Part shown: one piece after another, positions 1 through 7,467 of the stretch
Position numbering within the stretch: position 1 is the stretch's first letter
Layout: each line of letters starts with the position of its first letter
Assembly: GCA_964465295.1 (NCBI GenBank)
Contig: CAYXKC010000026.1
Coordinates: 1-19,559 of the forward strand
DNA length: 19,559 nt
From: Methanolacinia sp964465295
GTDB lineage: Archaea > Halobacteriota > Methanomicrobia > Methanomicrobiales > Methanomicrobiaceae
Direction: 5' to 3'
Notes under the pieces: generated by a model
What the model was told of the DNA's origin: nothing
The model's database searches: none
Seen by the model: the letters and a program-made list of their open reading frames with translations, nothing else
Position numbers and translations under genes: made by a program

Positions 1-1833
1 ATTGCAGTCCTGCTCCCGAACGGAGCGCTCACCGCCGGATGTTTCGTCCTCGGTGCAGTGCTGTCCGCAACTGCAGGATACATCGGAATGTTTACAGCCA
101 CATCAGCTAACGGAAGAACCACCCACGCTGCAACAAAAGGCATAGGACCTGCATTCAGGGTATCCTTTGCATCAGGAACCGTAATGGGAATGAGCGTTGT
201 AGGTCTTGGTCTCTTCGGTCTGTCGGTCTCTTTCATCGCTCTTGCAAACATCTTTGCAGGCTCTGACATGACCGTCATCGTCAATACTCTTGCAGGATTC
301 TCGCTCGGTGCATCCTCAATTGCACTCTTCGCCCGTGTTGGCGGCGGTATCTTCACAAAGGCTGCTGACGTCGGTGCAGACCTTGTTGGAAAGGTTGAGG
401 CAGGAATCCCCGAGGACGACCCCAGGAACCCTGCAACTATCGCTGACAATGTTGGTGACAATGTCGGTGATATCGCAGGAATGGGTGCCGACCTTTACGA
501 ATCATACGTAGGTTCGATCCTTGCAACAATGCTCCTTGCAGCATCAACGGCAGCGATCACCTTCCCCGGAGTCGATGTCCTTAATGCAGTCCTCGTTCCG
601 CTCATGATTGCGGCGCTCGGAATCGTTGCATCGATCATCGGAACATTCTTTGTAAGGACAAAGAAGACCGAGTCTTCTGCAATCCACATGGCATTCAACA
701 TGGGTCTCATTGTGGCACTCGTGCTTGTTGTAATCGCAACATACTTCATTACAAACATGCTCCTCGGGCAGTACGGATTCGGTGTATTCCTTGCAACAGT
801 TGCAGGTCTCGTTGCCGGTTTCCTTATCGGCCAGGTTACTGAGTACTACACCTCATACGAGAGGAAGCCTACACTCACAATCGCAGCATCCTGTGAAACC
901 GGTGCGGCAACAAACATCATCACCGGATTTGCAAAGGGAATGGAGTCCACAGTCTGGTCCGTTCTCATAATCGGCGTTGCAATCTATATCGCATTCCAGC
1001 TTGCAGGCCTCTACGGTATTGCAATATCAGCAGTAGGAATGCTTGCAACACTCGGTATCTCGCTCGCAGTCGATGCATACGGCCCTGTCGCCGACAATGC
1101 CGGCGGTATTGCCGAGATGTCACACCAGAAGAAGGAGGTCCGCGAGATCACCGATACCCTCGATGCAGTCGGAAACACGACAGCCGCAATCGGAAAGGGC
1201 TTTGCAATCGGTTCCGCAGCACTTACCGCACTTGCACTCTTTGCATCATATGGTATAGCAGTAGGTCTGGAGTATATCGACGTAATGGACTCCAACGTAT
1301 TTGTCGGTCTTTTAATCGGTGCAATGCTCCCGTTCCTCTTCTCATCCATGACGATGATGGCCGTCGGAAAGGCAGCAATGGGGATCGTTGTCGAGGTAAG
1401 GAGGCAGTTCAAGGAAATTAAGGGCATCATGGAGGGCGAAGCCGAACCGGATTACGCTTCATGTATTGCAATCTCCACAAACTCTGCATTAAAAGAGATG
1501 ATTGCTCCCGGTGTGCTCGCAATCGCAGCACCAATTATCATAGGGCTCCTTCTTGGTAAGGGAGCACTCGGCGGACTTCTCGCAGGTTCGCTCGTCTCTG
1601 GTTTCATGCTCGCAATCACAATGGCAAACGCAGGTGGTGCATGGGACAATGCAAAGAAGTACATTGAACTTGGAAACTACGGCGGAAAGGGATCGGATGC
1701 ACACAAGGCCGGTGTCACAGGCGATACGGTCGGCGACCCGTTCAAGGACACATCAGGCCCTGCAATCAACATCCTGCTCAAGCTAATGAGCATTGTTGCA
1801 GTTGTATTTGCACCGCTTTTCCTTTCACTCTAA
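1..1833 (+). CDS. hppA: K+-dependent membrane pyrophosphatase (ion pump), 5' end outside window
   Basis: Integral membrane pyrophosphatase that couples PPi hydrolysis to H+ or Na+ export across the cytoplasmic membrane. The frame is open from base 1, so 610 residues are visible; the family is usually about 670-700 residues, so roughly 80 N-terminal residues are missing. Numbering from base 1, the substrate-binding motif DVGADLVGKVE begins at codon 123. The acidic DDPRNP...DNVGDNVGD block covers codons 139-157, and the C-terminal DTVGDPFKDTSGP motif begins at codon 575. GNTTAAIGKG (codons 391-400) has Ala395 and Gly398, the pattern of K+-dependent enzymes; K+-independent ones have Lys and Thr there. 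Glu167 in GADLYESY is at the position described for Na+-pumping members, but I cannot decide the ion from sequence alone. It is followed by a T-rich terminator and a long intergenic region, so it probably ends its own transcript. Confidence 0.97.
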   Translation: MAVLLPNGALTAGCFVLGAVLSATAGYIGMFTATSANGRTTHAATKGIGPAFRVSFASGTVMGMSVVGLGLFGLSVSFIALANIFAGSDMTVIVNTLAGFSLGASSIALFARVGGGIFTKAADVGADLVGKVEAGIPEDDPRNPATIADNVGDNVGDIAGMGADLYESYVGSILATMLLAASTAAITFPGVDVLNAVLVPLMIAALGIVASIIGTFFVRTKKTESSAIHMAFNMGLIVALVLVVIATYFITNMLLGQYGFGVFLATVAGLVAGFLIGQVTEYYTSYERKPTLTIAASCETGAATNIITGFAKGMESTVWSVLIIGVAIYIAFQLAGLYGIAISAVGMLATLGISLAVDAYGPVADNAGGIAEMSHQKKEVREITDTLDAVGNTTAAIGKGFAIGSAALTALALFASYGIAVGLEYIDVMDSNVFVGLLIGAMLPFLFSSMTMMAVGKAAMGIVVEVRRQFKEIKGIMEGEAEPDYASCIAISTNSALKEMIAPGVLAIAAPIIIGLLLGKGALGGLLAGSLVSGFMLAITMANAGGAWDNAKKYIELGNYGGKGSDAHKAGVTGDTVGDPFKDTSGPAINILLKLMSIVAVVFAPLFLSL

Positions 1834-1848
1834 TCTTTTTTATTTTTA
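1834..1848 (+). terminator. T-rich terminator after hppA
   Basis: Immediately after the hppA stop there is a run of six T and then five T separated by one A, without a clear hairpin. Such oligo-T tracts are typical intrinsic termination signals in archaea. Confidence 0.6.
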
Positions 1849-2159
1849 CACGATTCGGAAATAAAAGGCTTTTAATCCCCGGAGAGAAGCGCAAAAACTA
1901 TATTGCAAATCTTTTTTCCATCGGGCGGCGAATATTATTTTTTTACCTGATCGGGCATGTCAGTCTGCTGTCAGACAACTTTTTTCTTCAATTGAAACCC
2001 CGGTTGATCAACCTGCCGGCAAGAGAAGTTATATGTGATCAGGATAGACTTTTTCGTGAAGGCGAAAGGTGGAGAGATCCGCCGGCTCTCCCTTCCTTTT
2101 AAGGATCTACAATTAGTATGAGGCTCTGAATGGAATTTTATCAAAAATTTGGGATTATC
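1849..2159. other. Intergenic stretch, no protein gene seen
   Basis: About 310 bases without a convincing coding frame. The reverse-strand frame over 1971-2186 has no ribosome binding site and no recognisable product. The stretch is AT-rich at both ends, with a more GC-rich, hairpin-forming segment at about 2055-2096, described separately. A TATA-like GTTATATG lies at 2029-2036. Confidence 0.6.
2056..2096 (+). ncRNA. Candidate structured RNA element with two alternative hairpins
   Basis: Bases 2068-2073 (GGTGGA) pair with 2078-2083 (TCCGCC) around a GAGA (GNRA-type) tetraloop, with one G-U pair. An outer stem GAAGG (2058-2062) can pair with CCTTC (2091-2095). The overlapping GGAGAG (2071-2076) can instead pair with CTCTCC (2086-2091), which excludes the tetraloop hairpin. 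A TATA-like sequence at 2029-2036 would put a transcription start near 2060. The element could be a small RNA or a leader of the downstream membrane protein gene. No known RNA family is recognised, and short hairpins also occur by chance. Confidence 0.25.
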
Positions 2160-2169
2160 TGTATAAATC
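2160..2169 (+). promoter_or_regulatory. TATA box for the 2222 gene
   Basis: TGTATAAATC is a good archaeal TATA element. Initiation about 25 bases downstream would give a leader of about 30 bases that contains the GGAGGT ribosome binding site (2212-2217) of the membrane protein gene starting at 2222. Confidence 0.5.
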
Positions 2170-2221
2170 CCGGTTTTAGCCTTCATGCCCGATCCGGAAG
2201 GGAGACCTTTGGAGGTTTAAT

Positions 2222-2755
2222 ATGATTATACCCGGACTGGATTCTAATCCCGCTATTGAATCGTTAATATTTTTAATTATCATTCCGCTGCTGCTGACGA
2301 CTATTGCTGCATTTATCGGGTGGCGCATCATCGACCTGTTCATTCCCAGGGTTGCACGCATTCTTCCGGTTCTATTTGCAGTCATAGTCTCGGCCTTAAC
2401 GCCATTTTTGTGGGAGGCGGTGCCGCTGGTGGTAATTCTGCTAATAACTGCCGGAATCCTGACATCTTTCACTCTTATCAATAACTTTTTCGACAGGAAA
2501 CACCACTTCAGGATTTTATTCATGTGCGTAGTTTTCGTGTATGCCGTCCGTGTGTTCCTCACGGTTGCAATGGAATCTCTGGGTATTGAAATATCGCCGG
2601 TAATCCCGTATATTATCTCGATATCGTCGTCTAATGCCGTTTTTGGCATACTGGTTTCACTCGCACTTTATACCGGGGCGGTGATTGTGTCAATGATCGT
2701 TCTAAGGGGTATCTATCCGGTTGCCAGGGCGGCGGGAAGGCCTGCAGGGTCATAG
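2222..2755 (+). CDS. Multi-spanning membrane protein, unknown function
   Basis: A 177-residue protein I do not recognise. It is almost entirely hydrophobic, with about five or six likely membrane helices (roughly residues 14-36, 46-62, 67-88, 95-116, 125-140 and 143-168). Loops are short and basic (FDRKHHF around residues 90-96), and the tail is short and basic. No cofactor or catalytic motif is visible. The start is well supported by GGAGGT (2212-2217) four bases before ATG. The gene is monocistronic and converges, 37 bases away, with the receptor gene ending at 2793. The overlapping reverse frame (2176-2649) is a shadow: this strand has the ribosome binding site and the coherent hydrophobic pattern. 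Confidence 0.8.
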   Translation: MIIPGLDSNPAIESLIFLIIIPLLLTTIAAFIGWRIIDLFIPRVARILPVLFAVIVSALTPFLWEAVPLVVILLITAGILTSFTLINNFFDRKHHFRILFMCVVFVYAVRVFLTVAMESLGIEISPVIPYIISISSSNAVFGILVSLALYTGAVIVSMIVLRGIYPVARAAGRPAGS

Positions 2756-2792
2756 CCGGCCTGATGAAGGAAAAGTGCTTCCCGTGGCGGGC

Positions 2793-4529
2793 TCAATCTT
2801 CCGCTTCGTCCCGGCTTTTATCCTCATAATCGTAATTATATTGCTTTTTCAGGAATTCATGGACTTTTTTCGACCTCAGCCATCCCCTGTCGAGAAGGTT
2901 GATTATCCTGTCGATTTTTTCGACCTGTTCAATGATTTCGGCCGCCGCCTCCTCGCATTTTATATCGGCGAGACCGACAATTATCGAGAGCGGGTTCCTT
3001 ATCTCGTCGTTTAATATCGCCATCCTCTCCAGGTTGTCCTCAATCCGTGACAACGCCTCTCTCCTGATCTTTTCATTCTCCTTCTTCCCGCTGATATCCC
3101 TGACAAGCCACCATATTCCCCTTATTATATCATTTTCATCGGTCAGCGGCCATAAGGTCAGCTCTACCGGGAGATGCCCGTTCTCCCTTACTGCCAGGCT
3201 GGCTTCCAGTTTAAAGGATTTTTTTTCCTTCTCCCAGCCTTCGGTTGTTTTCTGGATTATCCTGGGTTCGCAATTTTTATCGATCAGGGTGAAAATTGAG
3301 ATCTTCCCGGAATCACCTTCGAAAAATTCTGCATTGAAACCCCCCATCCCTGTAAATGCAGGGTTTGCATCGATTATCTTTCCGTCCATCCCGGTAAGGA
3401 CGATCCCGTCCAGGCTGGAGCTGAAAAGTTCACCATATTTCCTGTCGCTTTCAAGCTTTTCATTTGTTGCATTATCAAGCGAGGCAAGCATCATGTTTAT
3501 AGCGTCTGAAAGCTGCATAAACTCGGGATCTCCCCTGAAGTCGACCCTTCTTCCGATATCCCCGCTCTCGGCGATCTCGCCTGCGTCTTTACCAAGGGTT
3601 TCGAGCTGAATAATGACTGAACTGCGGAATACTAAAACATAGATGGCAGCAGAGAGTATTCCTGTAATAACGATGGTAATAATTATAAAAAGAAGGGCAA
3701 ACAGACCCTGGATGTATAAACTCCTCTGCATTCCGATCTCAATTTTCAGGGGTTTTCCATATAAATCGTTTAAGGTGGTTGTTGCATGTATTCTTCCCCA
3801 GTTCCCGGGCAGGTTCTCGTTTTCTATATGATAAATTATACTGCCGGTTTCAGTGAGAGCTGTATCGTGTGAACCTGCAGAGAAGTGCTCTATCCTGAAA
3901 TATTCTGCATTCGACCCGAGTTCTCCTGCAAGCTCTGCCGGGTCGATATAACTCGCCCTGATAAGTATTCCCCTGGCAGGGCCCTTCCCTTCGCTCGTCA
4001 GTATCGAAAAGGCGGAGACTAGCATTATGGAGTCATCGAGGATGATAAGACCTGCCGAGGATTCGTGTTCGGCGGTATCGTTGTAAAGAATTCCGTGGTT
4101 TAAAAGGTTTAAATACAGGTCTCTAGGGATATCTATCTCCTTCTTTTCTTTAAGATCGAATGCCCTCTCATAGACGATCTCCCCGCTCTCGTTTAGAAAA
4201 AGCATGACATTTGTTTCGGTTCCATAATACGTATCGTCTACAAGAGCGGAACGGATGTAATCTTCATTACCGTCCCTGACGAATTCGTAAGTGTCATCCC
4301 ATTCGGCCCAGTCGATTGCGGTTCTCTCCTCACTTTTGATCTTTTCGTTTATAATCCAGTAAAGTCCCTGGAGCTCCCGCCCTGCTATCTCATTTTCGTA
4401 GTCCTCTATCTGGTCCAGAAGTACAAACTGCACTATCAGGGAGGTTGAAAGGATGGTCAGGACTGTGATTATGACAACGCCCATCAGCTGTTTTTTCTTC
4501 AGTGTCATCCCTGCTACGCCCCCGTGCAT
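2793..4529 (-). CDS. CHASE4-HAMP-PAS membrane receptor with degenerate kinase-like C-terminus
   Basis: Membrane signal receptor of 578 residues. After a helix at about 17-38, an extracellular CHASE4-type sensor covers about 45-265, with the hallmark DWAEWDDTYEFV at 73-84. A second helix (about 274-300) leads to a HAMP linker (about 300-355) and a PAS domain (about 360-483). The last 90 residues resemble a HisKA dimerisation helix, but the usual HELRNPL reads DEIRNPL with Asp508 in place of the phospho-acceptor His, and there is no HATPase domain. It therefore cannot be a normal histidine kinase; it may signal through a partner. The first ATG (4529) lacks a ribosome binding site. Met8 (4508) has GGGGG ten bases upstream and is a plausible alternative start. 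It lies downstream of the RND transporter gene, but two T-runs and a TATA-like box (4557-4569) suggest its own transcript. Confidence 0.88.
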   Translation of the reverse strand: MHGGVAGMTLKKKQLMGVVIITVLTILSTSLIVQFVLLDQIEDYENEIAGRELQGLYWIINEKIKSEERTAIDWAEWDDTYEFVRDGNEDYIRSALVDDTYYGTETNVMLFLNESGEIVYERAFDLKEKKEIDIPRDLYLNLLNHGILYNDTAEHESSAGLIILDDSIMLVSAFSILTSEGKGPARGILIRASYIDPAELAGELGSNAEYFRIEHFSAGSHDTALTETGSIIYHIENENLPGNWGRIHATTTLNDLYGKPLKIEIGMQRSLYIQGLFALLFIIITIVITGILSAAIYVLVFRSSVIIQLETLGKDAGEIAESGDIGRRVDFRGDPEFMQLSDAINMMLASLDNATNEKLESDRKYGELFSSSLDGIVLTGMDGKIIDANPAFTGMGGFNAEFFEGDSGKISIFTLIDKNCEPRIIQKTTEGWEKEKKSFKLEASLAVRENGHLPVELTLWPLTDENDIIRGIWWLVRDISGKKENEKIRREALSRIEDNLERMAILNDEIRNPLSIIVGLADIKCEEAAAEIIEQVEKIDRIINLLDRGWLRSKKVHEFLKKQYNYDYEDKSRDEAED

Positions 4530-4556
4530 ATCATAAAACGGTTATTCATCTGGAGC

Positions 4557-4569
4557 GCTATAATATACT
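4557..4569 (-). promoter_or_regulatory. TATA box for the CHASE4-PAS receptor
   Basis: On the minus strand this reads AGTATATTATAGC. It lies 30-40 bases upstream of the first ATG of the receptor gene and 50-60 before the second. Initiation would fall near 4538, so both starts fit. Confidence 0.45.
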
Positions 4570-4608
4570 TTCGGACGATTCGACTATCGGGATCCGGAAG
4601 CTGTCAGG

Positions 4609-4642
4609 AAAAAAAAATAACAAAATTTATTGTAAAAAAAAA
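4609..4642 (-). terminator. Double oligo-T terminator after the RND transporter
   Basis: On the minus strand two runs of nine T (4642-4634 and 4617-4609) begin about 14 bases after the transporter stop codon. This is a typical archaeal termination signal, and it separates the transporter from the receptor gene. Confidence 0.65.
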
Positions 4643-4656
4643 GAATATCTGGTGAA

Positions 4657-6942
4657 TCAGGCCTCTTTTGCCCTAAACCTCTCCATAAGAGAGATCACAG
4701 CCGGCATAACGATGATCGCACCTATCAGCGAGAAACCGACAGTGACAACGGTAACGGTCCCAAAGTTCTGGATGATCGGCGATGTGGAGAGCAGAAGTGC
4801 AGAGAAACCGAAGACCGTCGTTAAGCCGGAGACCGATATAGCGGTTCCGATCTTCTGTATTGCGGTCTTTATTGCAGTGACTGTATCTTCTCCTTTCTCC
4901 CTTTCCTCCTCGAATCTCTCCATAATGAGAATAGTATATTCTGACGCGACACCTATAGTCATTGCACCGAGTGTGGCGGTCAGAAGAGAGTATGTAAGGC
5001 CGAGAGAGTACATGATAAGGCCGTTCCACCCGACGATCATTACAATCGGTACAAGGGGGGATACGGCGGTAAACTTCCTGTAAACGAGGATGAGGAATGC
5101 GAATATCATCCCGAACCCGAGATATGTCATCGGGTTTTTGGTCTCTTTTATGCCGTTTATCAGATCACTGAACATGTACATCTGGCCTGTATACCTGACG
5201 TCCATTCCCGGGTGCATCGTATACCAGTTGAGGTCGTCCTCCATGTGGCTGATAAGCTCCTGCGTTGCGGGAATTGACAGGTCTCCCATCGAGAATTCTA
5301 TTACGGCTTCGGTGTTTCCGTTGGTATAACTCTCGCGTGTGCTCTCAGGGATGCTGCTCCAGATCTCATCTATCGTATACTGGTTGTCGGGAAGAATGCC
5401 GCCGTTGTATGATTTGATTATTGATGCGATACTCGTTGCACCTGTAAGTTCATTATGCTTCGACACTGCATAATCCCCGAATTCGTCCATCCATTTCAGA
5501 GTGTCGTAATTCTTTATCGAATCCGCTTTTATATAGGCGGTGACTGTGCTTGTCGACCCCATTACACTTGTTACTTTCTTCATCGTAATCAGGGCGGGCA
5601 TATTCTGGTCGACCATCGCGTCCTCGTCGGTATCGATAATCACTCTCGAGTCCAGCTGCATTCCGACTATTGCAAACATAAGAAGGATGAGAATAACCGG
5701 AACCGGATGTTTTGCGATCTTTTCCGCCAGGTTTCCGAGTGCAATGTCGTATCTGTCCATCAACGAGCCTTTTGTGCCTTCATGCACCGCCGGTGCCTGG
5801 TCGCATCCTTTCCATTCAAGAAGGCACGGTTCTGCATCATCAAGAGGGCCTGCGCCATCTTTTGGCCTGTAATTTATCAGCGTTGCAAATGTAGGTACAA
5901 TGATCATTGCAGAGAGGTAACAGCAGGCGATTCCGACTATACATATGGTCCCGAAATCCGCAACCATCGGTGATGGGGCGAGCATGGAAAGAGCTGCAAA
6001 CCCGAGGGCTGTTGCAATCATCGCCATCAGGATTGCCGGCCCGGAGCTTGTGATGGTAGTCTTTACCGCGTCCTGGATCGAAGACCTGCGGATCTCCTCG
6101 TCGAACCTGGAATGAAACTGGATCGCATAATCAATACCGATACCGATAAGCACAGGAAACGCCGCAATCACAATGGAGCTTATCGGGATGCCTGTTATGC
6201 CCATTACCCCGAATGTCAGTATTATACCGCAGAATACGATAAGTACGGGGAGCATCCTGTACCTTACATGGCCGAAGAGAAAGACCATCGCAACGATCAT
6301 AAGCAGCATTGCAAGACCTATGAGATTGCCCATGTTCTTCTGCATATCGTCCTGCATCTCTACTGAAAAGGCAGGTGATCCAGATGCAGAGACCGTTATT
6401 CCTGCCGGCGGCTCCGAGAGACTGATCACGGTGTTTACGGTCTCGACAATGCTTCTTTCTGCCTCCTGTGGATAACCGGTTTCCAGCGGGATGGAGACGA
6501 GAGTCATCGTACTCGATGGAAGCACTCTTTCCGAATATTCCGCCGGAAGCGTATCTATGCATGCATCTATCTCGGCCTGAGACTGCGGGAGTATCCCGCC
6601 GTTCACGGATTTAAGCAGATCCGGAAGGCCGGTTATCCCGGCGATATATCGTTCATCGGATAGATCGGCCTCGAGCAGCTCCAGGTATTTCAGCACCGCA
6701 GGAGATGTGACGTCATCCCCTTCGATTATCAGTATAACCGAATCAGAACCGAAAAGGTTGGAATAATGTATCAGCAGTGAACCAACGGGCTCGTCCGTAT
6801 AAAGATAGGTCTCTGTACCTGTCTTCATAGATGTCATTGATGCACCGTAGAGTGCAAAGAGCATCACTCCGAGTACAAGGCCTGCAACTATGAATGTGTG
6901 TTTGTTAATTGCATCTGCAATCAGTTCAAAAGGTGATTTCAA
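4657..6942 (-). CDS. RND-superfamily (MMPL/HAE3-type) membrane transporter, TTG start
   Basis: A 761-residue proton-motive-force-driven exporter of the RND superfamily, of the type classed as archaeal HAE3. The substrate is unknown; lipids or hydrophobic compounds are the usual guess. It is an internal duplication: each half has one helix (17-36; 412-430), a large extracellular loop (37-200; 431-600) and five more helices. The loops share the motif NGGILP at 114-119 and 513-518. The helix-4 motif is GIGIDYAIQF with Asp271 in the first half and GVASEYTILI with Glu668 in the second, the putative proton-relay acids. The cytoplasmic linker (about 357-410) is unusually cysteine-containing (C373, C380). 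The start is TTG, preceded by GGAG nine bases upstream; the first in-frame ATG would cut into helix 1. It lies 58 bases behind the 137-residue protein gene, probably in one operon divergent from the TrmB-family regulator. Confidence 0.92.
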   Translation of the reverse strand: MKSPFELIADAINKHTFIVAGLVLGVMLFALYGASMTSMKTGTETYLYTDEPVGSLLIHYSNLFGSDSVILIIEGDDVTSPAVLKYLELLEADLSDERYIAGITGLPDLLKSVNGGILPQSQAEIDACIDTLPAEYSERVLPSSTMTLVSIPLETGYPQEAERSIVETVNTVISLSEPPAGITVSASGSPAFSVEMQDDMQKNMGNLIGLAMLLMIVAMVFLFGHVRYRMLPVLIVFCGIILTFGVMGITGIPISSIVIAAFPVLIGIGIDYAIQFHSRFDEEIRRSSIQDAVKTTITSSGPAILMAMIATALGFAALSMLAPSPMVADFGTICIVGIACCYLSAMIIVPTFATLINYRPKDGAGPLDDAEPCLLEWKGCDQAPAVHEGTKGSLMDRYDIALGNLAEKIAKHPVPVILILLMFAIVGMQLDSRVIIDTDEDAMVDQNMPALITMKKVTSVMGSTSTVTAYIKADSIKNYDTLKWMDEFGDYAVSKHNELTGATSIASIIKSYNGGILPDNQYTIDEIWSSIPESTRESYTNGNTEAVIEFSMGDLSIPATQELISHMEDDLNWYTMHPGMDVRYTGQMYMFSDLINGIKETKNPMTYLGFGMIFAFLILVYRKFTAVSPLVPIVMIVGWNGLIMYSLGLTYSLLTATLGAMTIGVASEYTILIMERFEEEREKGEDTVTAIKTAIQKIGTAISVSGLTTVFGFSALLLSTSPIIQNFGTVTVVTVGFSLIGAIIVMPAVISLMERFRAKEA

Positions 6943-7000
6943 ACTTTTACGCTCCGTTTGATTAGATTTTTTTGAATAATATGCAATCCGCCCGGAATTT

Positions 7001-7414
7001 TTAAAAGGGCTTTTGTGTCTCAGTTTTCCCTGAAGTCAGGCGGTTTTCACCTGAATATTCATTTATCAGCCTGCAGAGGATCAGATCTGCAATCTCCGTA
7101 TCGTTCATCTCTCCGGCAGGAATATCCATATCTCCTGCAAAACTGTACATCCTCTCCCTGTCTGTAAAAATGTATTCAGAGCAGTCTGAGATAGTTTTTT
7201 TACCTTCTTCACAGATAAGGCAGGGATAGATTTCCTTGTCATAGATATTTTCTAAATCATCATTATTAAGTCTGTGGAGGTATTCAATCACCATCCTGAA
7301 GAAGGGCGGGGGTATGAATCCCGCCTCATCCCAGAGGACTGAAGTTTCATGATTAGGGTAACTGGATAAAGTCTGGCTGGTTTCTGGTATCATCTCTATC
7401 TCGGGCTGCTCCAT
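7001..7414 (-). CDS. Hypothetical acidic cysteine-containing protein, first gene of the transporter operon
   Basis: A 137-residue soluble protein I do not recognise. Residues 1-30 are acidic and low in structure. The middle contains a CLIC pair and a further Cys within 15 residues (CLICEEGKKTISDC, about 65-78), which could bind a metal, although a fourth ligand is not evident. No signal peptide or membrane helix. It is divergent from the TrmB-family gene, with only 53 bases between the two start codons, and it precedes the RND transporter on the same strand. That suggests a shared transcript and control by the regulator. No Shine-Dalgarno sequence precedes ATG; an AT-rich TATA-like stretch lies about 14-26 bases upstream, so the message may be leaderless or nearly so. 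It could be a small accessory or sensor protein of the transporter, but nothing in the sequence proves this. Confidence 0.6.
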   Translation of the reverse strand: MEQPEIEMIPETSQTLSSYPNHETSVLWDEAGFIPPPFFRMVIEYLHRLNNDDLENIYDKEIYPCLICEEGKKTISDCSEYIFTDRERMYSFAGDMDIPAGEMNDTEIADLILCRLINEYSGENRLTSGKTETQKPF

Positions 7415-7467
7415 ATTGATATGGGTATATTTTATTATTAACTAAATACAACTTTAGGAGTTGCAAT
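7412..7467. promoter_or_regulatory. Divergent promoter/operator region of the TrmB-family gene and transporter operon
   Basis: 53 bases separate the two divergent start codons. The stretch holds AT-rich TATA-like sequence (7426-7445) that could serve either strand, a short inverted repeat CATAT-tg-ATATG (7412-7423) overlapping the minus-strand start codon, and AGGAG (7456-7460) for the regulator gene. The inverted repeat is a candidate operator, but it is short and could be chance. Confidence 0.4.

Noticed and set aside
2176..2649. 157-codon reverse frame opposite the 2222-2755 gene
   Set aside because: No ribosome binding site and no sensible domain; the forward strand has GGAGGT and a coherent membrane protein.
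2899..3609. 236-codon forward frame within the receptor gene
   Set aside because: It is the antisense of a well-supported CHASE4-HAMP-PAS gene, with a Ser/Phe-rich composition typical of shadows.
5455..5973. 172-codon forward frame within the RND transporter gene
   Set aside because: Antisense shadow; rich in Cys/His/Arg without motif, and the transporter frame is unambiguous.
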